NCBI RefSeq assembly: GCF_015910445.1
Contig: NZ_CP048882.1
Coordinates: 2,976,001 to 3,040,000, forward strand
DNA from: Streptomyces bathyalis
Lineage (GTDB): Bacteria > Actinomycetota > Actinomycetes > Streptomycetales > Streptomycetaceae
Length of the DNA stretch: 64,000 bases
Direction: 5' to 3'
Shown piece after piece: positions 18,424-26,210 of the stretch (position 1 is the stretch's first letter; each line of letters starts with the position of its first letter). The position numbers and the translations under genes are program-made. The notes under the pieces were generated by a model. The model did not search any database. It was not told where the DNA came from and was given only the letters and a program-made list of their open reading frames with translations.

Positions 18424-18464
18424 GCGTCGGGCTCCTCCGTCTCGGGGGCGGAGGAGCCCGACGC
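18424..18464. terminator. strong stem-loop, probably bidirectional terminator
   Basis: A perfect 16-bp stem, GCGTCGGGCTCCTCCG (18424-18439) paired with 18449-18464, closes a 9-nt loop. It sits between the convergent ends of the acyltransferase and the GH26-like gene and would stop transcription from both sides. No U-tract is present, as is common in high-GC actinobacteria. Confidence 0.85.
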
Positions 18465-18483
18465 GCCTTCCGGGCGGCGGCCG

Positions 18484-19803
18484 TCAGTCGTAGAACCCCG
18501 CCCGGGAGATCCACGAATTCCGCGGCACCTTGTCGAACCGCAGGCAGTACTTGCCGACGGCGAAGCAGTCCTCGTACCACGGGATCCGCGCCCCCGATCC
18601 CGTCGGCACGGGGACCGCCGTGCGTGAGGGCGAAGGCATCGGTGCGGGCGAGGGCGCCGTGGTCGCTCCGGCGCCGGGTGACGGCGCGGGCGTGCTGCCG
18701 GACCGGCCGAAGAGCACTGCACGGTAGGTCTCGGCGGAATCGGGATTGTGGGGGCACTGCCACACGCCGTGCGGGCAGTAGTCGGTGAGGGTCTGGTACA
18801 GCGGCTTGTGGCGGGCGAACCAGTCGAGCATCCGGCGCACGTACTCCGGGTTGTCGCCGTTGCGGAACAGACCCCACTCCGGGTACGAGATGGCCTTGCC
18901 GTGCTTCCTGGCGAAGTCGACCTGGGCCTGGAGACCGTACGGCTCGCTCACCTGCTCGTCGAAGGAGAGGCCCTCCGGCTGGTCGTAGGCGTCCATGCCG
19001 ATGATGTCGACGACGTCGTCGCCCGGGTAGCACTCCGTCCACGGGTAGGCGTCGCGGCCGCGGCTCGGCGCGAAGTCGAAGCGGAACTTCTGTCCGGGCA
19101 CCGAGCGCATGGATGTGACGATCCGCCGCCAGTACTTCTTCCACGCATCGGCGTCGGGTCCGCAACGGTGCGAGTATGTCGTGCCGTTCATCTCCCAGCC
19201 GAGCACGATCACGGTGTCCGGCGCCTTCAGCTGGACCAGGCGTTCGGAGAGGGTCCGGAAGTGGCTGTCGAAGCGGCCGTCCGCACCGGCACGCAGCAGC
19301 CCGCGCACCTCGCGGTCCGACAGGCCTTCCTCGTTGCGTTCCAGCATCGGCACGTTGAGCACGAACATCCGGTCCTGCTGGGCCCGCCGCCACTTCGTCC
19401 ACGGTTCGAGGAAGCCGGGCCGGCCCTCGATGTTGGACCATCGGTCGCCCGGAAGGTACGTGTGACCCACCTTCAGCTCCGTACCGCCGAGCCAGCGTTG
19501 CAGCTGCGGGATGTGCTGTACGCCCTCCGGATCGGCACGGAGGAACGCGCCGAGCGGGGCGAGCGGAGCCTGGGCGGACTGGACGCTGGTCAGGGAGGCG
19601 GGCCGGGCGGACGAGCCGGCGCCCGTCGGTTCGGAGCTGGGGCCCGAAGTCGGTACGACATCGCTCGACGTGACGCTCCGGATGAACGATTCCGTCTCGA
19701 AATCGGGCAGATTCATCGGCAGGACCGTACAGGAAGCGAGAAGCCCGCCGGCGATGACGAGGCCGCAGACCTCCTTGTATCCGCGGCGTTTGGGGCTCCG
19801 CAT
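18484..19803 (-). CDS. GH26-like glycoside hydrolase lipoprotein
   Basis: A 439-residue exported lipoprotein. The signal peptide ends in the lipobox LLAS-C with Cys25. The catalytic domain (about 85-365) has the clan GH-A layout: GWEMNG with acid/base candidate E204 and ISYPEWGLF with nucleophile candidate E309. This fits GH26 (beta-mannanase type) proteins. A Pro/Ser/Thr linker (about 368-405) leads to a short C-terminal Trp/Tyr/Cys segment. It is the only reversed gene in the exopolysaccharide locus. Likely roles are trimming, release or turnover of the polymer at the cell surface. The ATG has GGAGAA 4 nt upstream. Confidence 0.8.
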   Translation of the reverse strand: MRSPKRRGYKEVCGLVIAGGLLASCTVLPMNLPDFETESFIRSVTSSDVVPTSGPSSEPTGAGSSARPASLTSVQSAQAPLAPLGAFLRADPEGVQHIPQLQRWLGGTELKVGHTYLPGDRWSNIEGRPGFLEPWTKWRRAQQDRMFVLNVPMLERNEEGLSDREVRGLLRAGADGRFDSHFRTLSERLVQLKAPDTVIVLGWEMNGTTYSHRCGPDADAWKKYWRRIVTSMRSVPGQKFRFDFAPSRGRDAYPWTECYPGDDVVDIIGMDAYDQPEGLSFDEQVSEPYGLQAQVDFARKHGKAISYPEWGLFRNGDNPEYVRRMLDWFARHKPLYQTLTDYCPHGVWQCPHNPDSAETYRAVLFGRSGSTPAPSPGAGATTAPSPAPMPSPSRTAVPVPTGSGARIPWYEDCFAVGKYCLRFDKVPRNSWISRAGFYD

Positions 19804-19821
19804 CCGTTCTCCTGTCCTCCG

Positions 19822-19888
19822 GTGACCTCAGTGGTCACAAAACACGCATTTCAGACCTAACCGTTCGGCACGGCTCGGTGCGGTCTGA
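19822..19888. promoter_or_regulatory. two inverted repeats in the divergent GH26/ATP-grasp promoter region
   Basis: GTGACC-tcagt-GGTCAC (19822-19838) is a perfect 6-bp dyad just upstream of the GH26-like start. TCAGACC (19851-19857) and GGTCTGA (19882-19888) form a second, wider pair. Both lie in the only divergent intergenic region inside the exopolysaccharide locus, so they are candidate regulator sites. No regulator gene is adjacent. Confidence 0.35.
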
Positions 19889-19946
19889 TAGGCCAATGGG
19901 GATATTTTCTCCCTGTTCGCACTATTCATGACGCAAGGACAGATCA

Positions 19947-21347
19947 ATGCCGTTCGACACGGAAGTCCCCGCCCTCCTGCTCCGGCTCGACCCCAATCCG
20001 TTCCACCACGGAACACTCGGAGCCATCAGGTCCCTCGGGCGCACGGGGATCGAGGTCCACCTGGCGGAGGCGGCGCCGGGCCCCGTGGACCGCTCCCGGT
20101 TCGTCCACCGGGTGCATTCGCTGCCCCCGGGCGGCACTTCGGACACCGAACTCGAACGGGCACTCTCGCGCATCGCGGACGCCATCGGCAGGCCCGCGGT
20201 GCTCATCGCGCTGGACGACCGTGGCGCGATCGGCGTCGCCTCGCTCAGCGGGCGCCTGCGGGACCGCGGCTTCCTGCTCCCGGACGTCGCCCCGGACCTG
20301 CCCGCCCGGGTCGCCGACAAGGCCGAACTCGCCCGACTCTGCTCGGACCTGGGCATCGCGCACCCGGTCACCGTGGCACCGGACAGCGCCGCCGAGGCGG
20401 CACGCGAGGCGACGCTGCTGGGACCCCCGGTGATCGCCAAGTGGAGCAGGCCGTGGCTGCTGCCCAAGGGGATGCGCAGCACCACGCTCGTACGGACCCC
20501 CACCGAGGCATGCGAGTTGTACGAGCGCAGCGCTCACGCCGGCAGCCGGCTCCTGCTGCAGCAACGGCTGGCCGGGGGCCGCGGAAGGGACTGGTTCTTC
20601 CACGGTTACGCGGACGGCGACCGGGGCTTCCTCGTCGGCGGCGCGGGACGCAAGGAGCGCTCATGGCCCCCGCGCACGGGCCTGACGGCGGTCGGCACCT
20701 GGATCGCGAACCGTGAGGTCGAGGAGGAGGCCGCACGGCTCGCGGCGCGGGTCGGATACCGCGGCATCCTCGACCTCGACTTCCGGCTCGACCCCGTGAC
20801 GGGCAGCTACAACCTGCTCGACTTCAACCCGAGGCCCGGCGCGCAGTTCCGGCTCTTCACCGATGACGGCGGGCTCGACGTCGTACGCGCACAGCATCTG
20901 CATCTGACGGGGCGTGAGGTTCCCGCCCCGTCCGGCGGGCAGGGGCGGGTCTTCGTCGCCGAGAACTACGCCCTGCTGTCGGCCCTGGTCACGGCGGCTT
21001 CGCTCGGCCCGGGACGGCGGGAGGAGCCGCATGAGTGGGCGGAGCGAGGTGACCGGGGTGAACGGAGGGGTCACCGCGGTCGCCGGCAGCAGGGACCCGA
21101 AGCAGGGGGCGGCTCCCGCGCCGTGGAGCGCGCCTGGTTCGCGGCCGACGATCCGCGTCCGTTCTTCGCCATGGCCGCGGCCTGGTTCGCCCGAGGCGCT
21201 CTCAAGGTCTGGCAGCGCGTCAGATCCGTCCGGGCGGCGCTTCCGGCGTCGGCTCCGGGCCTGCCGTCAGCAAGGCATTTCCGCTCCACCCGTGATGAGC
21301 GATCAGTGAAAGATCAGAGAGAAGGAAACGCATGTACGACCTCGTAG
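19947..21347 (+). CDS. ATP-grasp domain protein (carboxylate-amine ligase type)
   Basis: A 466-residue protein with an ATP-grasp fold. A pre-ATP-grasp Rossmann region (about 1-110) is followed by VADKAELARLCSDLGIAHPVT, PPVIAKWSRPW, a Ser/Gly-rich lid, and the metal-binding strand YRGILDLDFRLDP with LLDFNPRPG. The DxDxR and NPRPG signatures match enzymes that join a carboxylate to an amine through an acyl phosphate. Substrates are unknown. The C-terminal about 110 residues are basic and variable. It starts after AAGGA and overlaps the flavoprotein gene by 16 bp, so the two are probably translated together and may modify the polymer or make a precursor. Confidence 0.8.
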   Translation: MPFDTEVPALLLRLDPNPFHHGTLGAIRSLGRTGIEVHLAEAAPGPVDRSRFVHRVHSLPPGGTSDTELERALSRIADAIGRPAVLIALDDRGAIGVASLSGRLRDRGFLLPDVAPDLPARVADKAELARLCSDLGIAHPVTVAPDSAAEAAREATLLGPPVIAKWSRPWLLPKGMRSTTLVRTPTEACELYERSAHAGSRLLLQQRLAGGRGRDWFFHGYADGDRGFLVGGAGRKERSWPPRTGLTAVGTWIANREVEEEAARLAARVGYRGILDLDFRLDPVTGSYNLLDFNPRPGAQFRLFTDDGGLDVVRAQHLHLTGREVPAPSGGQGRVFVAENYALLSALVTAASLGPGRREEPHEWAERGDRGERRGHRGRRQQGPEAGGGSRAVERAWFAADDPRPFFAMAAAWFARGALKVWQRVRSVRAALPASAPGLPSARHFRSTRDERSVKDQREGNACTTS

Positions 21348-22681
21348 TGGTGGGCGCTGGTCCCTACGGCCTCTCCATCGCCTCGCACGCAGCGGCCGCC
21401 GGACTCAACCTGCGCGTCCTGGGCCGTCCCATGGCCTCGTGGCGGGACCACATGCCCAAGGGCATGTTCCTCAAGTCCGAGCCCTGGTCCTCGAACCTCT
21501 CCGACCCGGCCGGTACGCACACGCTCGCCGCGTACTGCGCCGCCCGCGGCATCACGGTGGAGCACGGAAAGCCCCTGCCGATCGGCACGTTCACCGACTA
21601 CGGGCAGTGGTTCGGCAACAAGGCGGCGCCGGCGGCGGAGGAGCAGACGGCGACGTCGATCATTCCGTGCGCCCGCGGGTTCCGCGTCGAGACAGCCGAG
21701 GGGGACGTGCTGGTGACCCGCACCGTCGCAGTCGCCGTCGGTGTCATGCCGTTCGTGCACAAGCCGGGCCCGCTGCGGAAACTGCCGCCGGGGCTCGTCT
21801 CGCACAGCAGCCACCACCGCGATCTGAGCCGTTTCAGCAACAAGGACGTGACCGTGGTCGGCGCCGGGCAGGCGGCGCTGGAGACCGCGGCGCTGCTCGC
21901 CGAGGCGGGCGCACACGTGAGGGTCGTGGCCCGTACCGACCGCATCAACTGGAACTCGCAGCCCCAGCCGCTTCAGCGCTCGCTGCTCAAGTCGCTCCGC
22001 GACCCGCACTGCGGACTCGGCACCGGCTGGCCGAGCTGGGTCTTCTCCGAGATGCCGTGGGCGGTACGGAAGCTGCCGGGGGCACTGCGGCAGCACATCG
22101 CGCGCACTGCGCTCGGCCCTGCCGGAGCCTGGTGGCTGCGCGACCGCTTCGAGTTCGCCGTGCCGGTGCTGCTGGGCAGTCGTCTCAGCTCGGCGGAGCA
22201 GGTGCGCGACCAGGTGCGTCTGCGCCTGGAGTCCGACGACGGCGCCGTGCGCACCGTCGAGACGGACCATGTCGTGGCGGCGACGGGCTTCTCTCCGCGG
22301 CTGGCCCGGCTGGCGATGCTGGACGAGTCCGTACGCAGCATCCTGCACCGCGTCGGCACCAGCGACGCACCCGAGCTGAACGCACGGTTCGAGTCCTCGC
22401 ACCCGGGGCTGTTCTTCGCGGGGCTGCTGGCGACACCGTCCTTCGGCCCGTCCATGCGCTTCGTGTACGGGGCGACATTCGCCGCGCACCGCGTGGTGCA
22501 GGGCGTGCAGCGACGGCTGGCCGAGCCACGGCTGGCGACCGTGCCGCACGCCGCCCGCTCCCGTGCGATCGAACAGCCCGGCAGGAACGGGCAGTTGACG
22601 GGTTACGCCCAGGGCCAGGCACCCGGGCAGGGCCGGCGCCGCACGCAGGGAGGGCGAGGACCGACGGCCGTGCGCCGCTGA
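21332..22681 (+). CDS. FAD/NAD(P)-dependent oxidoreductase (flavin monooxygenase-like)
   Basis: A 449-residue two-nucleotide-site flavoprotein. The FAD site is VVVGAGPYGLSIASHA at residues 5-20. The second dinucleotide site is VTVVGAGQAALETAALLAEAG near residue 172. An ATGFSPR motif lies near 312, and a closing GLFFAGLLATPSFGPSMRFVYG segment marks the second FAD contact. This arrangement is seen in N-hydroxylating and Baeyer-Villiger-like monooxygenases and in related putative oxidoreductases. The substrate is unknown. It overlaps the ATP-grasp gene and is the last gene of the locus. The C-terminal about 50 residues are Gln/Arg/Gly-rich and probably disordered. Confidence 0.82.
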   Translation: MYDLVVVGAGPYGLSIASHAAAAGLNLRVLGRPMASWRDHMPKGMFLKSEPWSSNLSDPAGTHTLAAYCAARGITVEHGKPLPIGTFTDYGQWFGNKAAPAAEEQTATSIIPCARGFRVETAEGDVLVTRTVAVAVGVMPFVHKPGPLRKLPPGLVSHSSHHRDLSRFSNKDVTVVGAGQAALETAALLAEAGAHVRVVARTDRINWNSQPQPLQRSLLKSLRDPHCGLGTGWPSWVFSEMPWAVRKLPGALRQHIARTALGPAGAWWLRDRFEFAVPVLLGSRLSSAEQVRDQVRLRLESDDGAVRTVETDHVVAATGFSPRLARLAMLDESVRSILHRVGTSDAPELNARFESSHPGLFFAGLLATPSFGPSMRFVYGATFAAHRVVQGVQRRLAEPRLATVPHAARSRAIEQPGRNGQLTGYAQGQAPGQGRRRTQGGRGPTAVRR

Positions 22682-22682
22682 G

Positions 22683-22696
22683 CCGGGCGCGCCCGG
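22683..22696. terminator. GC palindrome between convergent genes, possible terminator
   Basis: CCGGGCGCGCCCGG is a perfect 14-nt palindrome placed directly after the flavoprotein stop and before the convergent udgX end. Further GC-rich complementary tracts follow to 22767. It is likely a transcription end point, but loop-less palindromes of this composition are frequent here. Confidence 0.4.
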
Positions 22697-22767
22697 GGGC
22701 GCCCCGCCCGGAACCCTGAGGCAGGAGATCGGGGTATCCCGGGCCGGCGCGCCCCGGGGCGGACGCA

Positions 22768-23469
22768 TCAGGAGGAGCCGAGCGCGGCGGCGGCCACACG
22801 CAGATCGGAGACGAGGCCGTTCCGCACGTCCTCGCGGTCCTCGGGGTCGGTGCGCAGCACCGCGGACGGATGGATCGTCGCGACGATGCGCCTCTCCTCT
22901 CCGTACACCTCCCGCTCCATCAGGAGACCGCGCTCCTTGGTCACACGGAACGAGGAGCCGAACAGCGCCTTGCCGGCCGTCGCGCCGAGCACCACGAGCA
23001 CTTCCGGCCGGACGAGGTCCACCTCGGCGGCCAGCCACGGGCCGCAGGCCGTCATCTCCCGCAGCGTCGGGGCCTTGTGGATGCGCCGCTTCCCGCGCCC
23101 GCCCGAGGGGTACTCCCACTTGAAGTGCTTGACCGCGTTGGTGACGTAGGACTGCGCGGGGTCGATGCCCGCCTCCTCGAGCGCGTCGTCGAGGATCCGG
23201 CCCGCGGGTCCGACGAACGGTTCGCCGCGCCGGTCCTCCTGGTCGCCGGGCTGTTCGCCGAGGAGGAGCACACGGGCGGGCGCACTTCCCTTCCCGAAGA
23301 CCGTCTGTGTCGCGTCACGGTGCAGAGGGCAGCCGCGGCAGTCCGCGGCCGCCCTGCGAAGTGCGTCGAGACCCGCCTTGCCGCTCCTGCTCCCGGAGGG
23401 GAGGAAGGGCTCGGCGGTGTAGTCGTCCTCGGGACCGCCGGACGCGGCCCTGTTCCGGTCTGGGGGCAT
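22768..23469 (-). CDS. udgX: UdgX-type uracil-DNA binding glycosylase
   Basis: A 233-residue UDG-superfamily protein. GEQPG (71-75) is the active-site motif, HPSAVLR (200-206) is the DNA-intercalation region, and the insert KRRIH (127-131) is the UdgX hallmark. In the mycobacterial enzyme the His of this insert bonds covalently to DNA after uracil removal. Iron-sulphur ligands visible are C44, C47 and C142. The fourth position, usually Cys in family 4 enzymes, is H115 (NAVKHF), which I recall as usual for UdgX. The ATG lies inside a GC palindrome. It is 73 bp downstream of mqnE on the same strand. Confidence 0.88.
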   Translation of the reverse strand: MPPDRNRAASGGPEDDYTAEPFLPSGSRSGKAGLDALRRAAADCRGCPLHRDATQTVFGKGSAPARVLLLGEQPGDQEDRRGEPFVGPAGRILDDALEEAGIDPAQSYVTNAVKHFKWEYPSGGRGKRRIHKAPTLREMTACGPWLAAEVDLVRPEVLVVLGATAGKALFGSSFRVTKERGLLMEREVYGEERRIVATIHPSAVLRTDPEDREDVRNGLVSDLRVAAAALGSS

Positions 23470-23504
23470 GCGCGCGCGGGTACCCGCGGCGGACGCCCCC
23501 AGAC
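23458..23504. repeat. nested GC palindrome over the udgX start
   Basis: GTCTGGGGGC (23458-23467) and GCCCCCAGAC (23495-23504) form a 10-bp inverted repeat. Inside it the perfect palindrome CGCGGGTACCCGCG lies at 23475-23488. The outer arm covers part of the udgX start codon and could hide it in mRNA. It resembles the other GGGGG/CCCCC palindromic repeats noted in this window. Confidence 0.6.
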
Positions 23505-23542
23505 GGGGTCGAAGGTGTGGACCCCGGACTCGGTCGGGGGAC

Positions 23543-24709
23543 TCAGATGCGCATGGGCTGGGGCGACTCGCGGCGCTCCGGGTCCGGCCCGTCGTACTCG
23601 CGGATGACCTCGTAGCGGGTGTTGCGCTCGACGGGCTGGAAGCCGGCGTCGCGGATCAGGTCGAGCAGGTCCTCACGCGTCAGCTTGTCGGGCGTCCCGT
23701 AGTTGTCCGCGTCGTGCGTGATCTTGTACTCGACCACGGATCCGTCCATGTCGTCGGCGCCGTGCTGGAGCGCCAGCTGAGCGGTCTGGACGCCGTGCAT
23801 GACCCAGAAGACCTTCACGTGCGGCACGTTGTCGAACAGCAGGCGGGAGACCGCGAAGGTCTTCAGCGCCTCAGCGCCCGAGGCCATCGTGGTGCGCGCC
23901 TGGAGCCGGTTGCGGACCTTGCCGTCCTGCATGTCGACGAAGTCGTGCTGGTAGCGCAGCGGGATGAAGACCTGGAATCCGCCCGTCTCGTCCTGCAGTT
24001 CACGCAGCCGCAGCACGTGGTCGACGCGGTGGCGGCGCTCCTCGATGTGCCCGTAGAGCATCGTGCAGGGAGTCTTGAGGCCCTTCTGGTGCGCCAGGCG
24101 GTGGATGCGCGACCAGTCCTCCCAGTGGGTGTCGTGGTCGACGATGTGCTGGCGGACCTCCCAGTCGAAGATCTCGGCGCCGCCGCCCGTCAGCGACTCC
24201 AGGCCCGACTCGATGAGGATGTCGAGGATCTCGCTCGCGTCCATGCCGGAGATCGTCTCGAAGTGCTGGATCTCGGTGGCTGTGAACGCCTTCAGCGAGA
24301 CGTCGTCGGGCAGCGCCTCCTTGAGGGCGCTGAGCGAACGCGGGTAGTAGCGCCAAGGCAGCGTCGGGTGGAGGCCGTTGACGATGTGGAGCTCGGTGAG
24401 GTTCTCCCCCTCCATCGCCTTGGCGAGCTTCACCGCCTCCTCGATGCGCATCGTGTACGCGTCCTTCTCCCCCGGCTTGCGCTGGAAGGAGCAGTACGCG
24501 CAGGAGGCGGTGCACACGTTCGTCATGTTGAGGTGGCGGTTGATGTTGAAGTGAACGACGTTGCCGTTCTTCCTCGTTCGCACCTCGTGGGCGAGACCTC
24601 CGAGCCAGGCGAGGTCGTCGCAGTCGTACAGGGCGATGCCGTCCTCACGCGTCAGCCGTACACCTGCGCGGACCTTCTCCTCCAGCTCGCGCTTGAGCCC
24701 AGAGTCCAT
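23543..24709 (-). CDS. mqnE: aminofutalosine synthase MqnE (radical SAM)
   Basis: A 388-residue radical SAM enzyme of the futalosine menaquinone pathway. It joins 3-[(1-carboxyvinyl)oxy]benzoate and SAM to give aminofutalosine. The cluster motif is C66xxxC70xxC73 in NVCTASCAYCSFQRKPG. Other conserved pieces are VNGLHPTLPWRYYPRSL, ESGLESLTGGGAEIF, TPCTMLYGHIE and the FIPLRYQH region. The ATG has AGGAGGG 6-7 nt upstream, and the longer upstream frame is not protein-like. It is downstream of the Lrp-type regulator and close to ubiX, mqnP and ubiD, all pathway genes. Confidence 0.93.
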   Translation of the reverse strand: MDSGLKRELEEKVRAGVRLTREDGIALYDCDDLAWLGGLAHEVRTRKNGNVVHFNINRHLNMTNVCTASCAYCSFQRKPGEKDAYTMRIEEAVKLAKAMEGENLTELHIVNGLHPTLPWRYYPRSLSALKEALPDDVSLKAFTATEIQHFETISGMDASEILDILIESGLESLTGGGAEIFDWEVRQHIVDHDTHWEDWSRIHRLAHQKGLKTPCTMLYGHIEERRHRVDHVLRLRELQDETGGFQVFIPLRYQHDFVDMQDGKVRNRLQARTTMASGAEALKTFAVSRLLFDNVPHVKVFWVMHGVQTAQLALQHGADDMDGSVVEYKITHDADNYGTPDKLTREDLLDLIRDAGFQPVERNTRYEVIREYDGPDPERRESPQPMRI

Positions 24710-24776
24710 GCGTCGCCCTCCTAGGATTTCTGCTTCGAGCGCCTTTTTGAGCCTACTCCCCGTGCCCGGGGGCCGC

Positions 24777-24792
24777 GGGACCGGCCGGTCCC
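24777..24792. terminator. perfect palindrome between the Lrp-type gene and mqnE
   Basis: GGGACCGGCCGGTCCC is a 16-nt perfect palindrome in the 115-bp gap. A -10-like TAGGCT (minus strand, 24755-24750) follows on the mqnE side. It may end the regulator transcript or act as an operator for mqnE. The sequence alone does not decide. Confidence 0.35.
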
Positions 24793-24824
24793 GGCTCCCC
24801 GAACGGCCTTGCGGGGCCCGGGGA

Positions 24825-25280
24825 TCAGGTCTCGTTCGGCAGGTCGGTGACCCGGTTCTCCCACTTCGTCGAGAGCACCACTGTCGTACGCGTTCGGGAG
24901 ACACCCTTGGTGCCGGACAGGCGGCGGATGAGGCTCTCCAGCGCGTCCACGTCCGAGGCGCGGGCCTTGAGCATGAAGGAGTCGTCCCCGGCGATGAACC
25001 AGCAGTCCTCGACCTCGCTCAGCTCGCGCAGCCGCGCCGCCACGTCCTCGTGGTCGGTGGCGTCGGTGAGCTGGATGCCGATGAGGGCCGTGACGCCCAG
25101 GCCGAGCGAGGGCGCGTCGACCGTCGCCCGGTAGCCGGTGATGACACCCGCGGTCTCGAGACGGTTGATGCGGTCGGTGACGCTGGGGCCGGAGAGACCG
25201 ACGAGCCGGCCCAGCTCGGCGTAGGAGGCCCTGCCGTTCTCACGCAGCGCCTGAATGAGCTGCCTGTCCACCGCGTCCAT
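24825..25280 (-). CDS. Lrp/AsnC-family transcriptional regulator
   Basis: A 151-residue regulator. An N-terminal helix-turn-helix (about 4-60: DRQLIQALRENGRASYAELGRLVGLSGPSVTDRINRLE) is followed by a RAM/AsnC ligand domain (about 70-145) with VEDCWFIAGDDSFMLKARA. The length is normal for the family, and the ATG at 25280 begins the canonical MDAVDRQL. The ORF can run to 25910, but only as a shadow of ubiX. It sits between mqnE and ubiX, a conserved Streptomyces arrangement as I remember it. It may control menaquinone genes. The ligand is unknown. Confidence 0.9.
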   Translation of the reverse strand: MDAVDRQLIQALRENGRASYAELGRLVGLSGPSVTDRINRLETAGVITGYRATVDAPSLGLGVTALIGIQLTDATDHEDVAARLRELSEVEDCWFIAGDDSFMLKARASDVDALESLIRRLSGTKGVSRTRTTVVLSTKWENRVTDLPNET

Positions 25281-25463
25281 GGGTCCTGGTGCCTCCGTTG
25301 CCGAATGCTTGGGGGCTCCCCGCCGGCGGCAGGGGAACCGTGGGCTCCGCGAAATCTCCGGTAACGAATCTAAGGCATGGGGACTGCTCGCCCTCAGACA
25401 CCTCTCCTCTAGTCGCCCCGGGGCCCTTCCGTCACCCGCGGACCCGTCCCCCGAGGCCGCGCG

Positions 25464-25479
25464 TAGGCTCGGTCGCGTG
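25464..25479 (+). promoter_or_regulatory. -10 box and probable leaderless start of ubiX
   Basis: TAGGCT at 25464-25469 lies 7 nt before the GTG at 25477, and no Shine-Dalgarno sequence is present. This spacing places the transcript start at or next to the GTG, the leaderless pattern common in actinobacteria. Confidence 0.5.
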
Positions 25480-26160
25480 ACTTCCACGACCGGAACCAGC
25501 ACGCCTCGTACGCCGTGGATCGTCGGTGTCTCCGGCGCTTCCGGCACGCCGTACGCGGCCGCCGTGCTGCGTGCCCTGCTGCACGCCGGGGAGTCCGTGG
25601 ACCTCGTGGTGAGCCGGGCGGCGCGGCTGACGATCCTCGACGAGACCGGGCATCCGTTCCGCGACGCGCACGCCCAGGAGGATCTGCGGCGCTGGCTCTC
25701 CTTCGGCGCCGACGGCACACCGGACGCGTTCGACCCGGACGTCTCGGCCGTGCGGCACTGGCCCGCCGGTGACCTCGCGGCGGGGCCCTCGTCCGGCTCG
25801 TATCCGGCGCGGGGGATGCTCATCGTGCCGGCGAGCACCGCGTGCGTGGCCGGTGTCGCGCTCGGGCTGTCGAAGGACCTGCTCCAGCGGGCCGCCTCCG
25901 TGACGCTCAAGGAGCGTCGGCCGCTCGTCGTCGCCGTGCGGGAGACGCCGCTGCACGGGCAGACGCTCCGGCACCTCGTCTCGCTGGACGACGCGGGCGC
26001 GGTGGTGCTGCCCGCGTCGCCCGCCTTCTACGCGGGCGGCAGTACCGCGCAGCACCTCGTCGACTTCGTCGCGGGCCGCGCGCTCGACGCGGCGGGTGTG
26101 CCGCACAAGCTCTACCGGCGCTGGGAGGGCGAGTTGGGAGGCCGCGCCTCCGGAGCGTAG
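25477..26160 (+). CDS. ubiX: UbiX-like flavin prenyltransferase
   Basis: A 227-residue flavoprotein prenyltransferase. It makes prenylated FMN, the cofactor that UbiD-type decarboxylases need. It shows VGVSGASGTPYAAAVLRAL (FMN phosphate loop), VSRAARLTI, the segment MLIVPASTACVAGVALG, and KERRPLVVAVRETPLH near the dimethylallyl-phosphate site. The GTG start lacks an SD but has a -10 box 7 nt upstream. The partner UbiD is encoded 3 kb downstream on the opposite strand, which fits a role in menaquinone ring decarboxylation. Confidence 0.9.
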   Translation: MTSTTGTSTPRTPWIVGVSGASGTPYAAAVLRALLHAGESVDLVVSRAARLTILDETGHPFRDAHAQEDLRRWLSFGADGTPDAFDPDVSAVRHWPAGDLAAGPSSGSYPARGMLIVPASTACVAGVALGLSKDLLQRAASVTLKERRPLVVAVRETPLHGQTLRHLVSLDDAGAVVLPASPAFYAGGSTAQHLVDFVAGRALDAAGVPHKLYRRWEGELGGRASGA

Positions 26161-26210
26161 GTCCGGCCCACGACTGGCGTCGCATGCCGGTTTTGGTATT
26201 GGCTCGGGGG

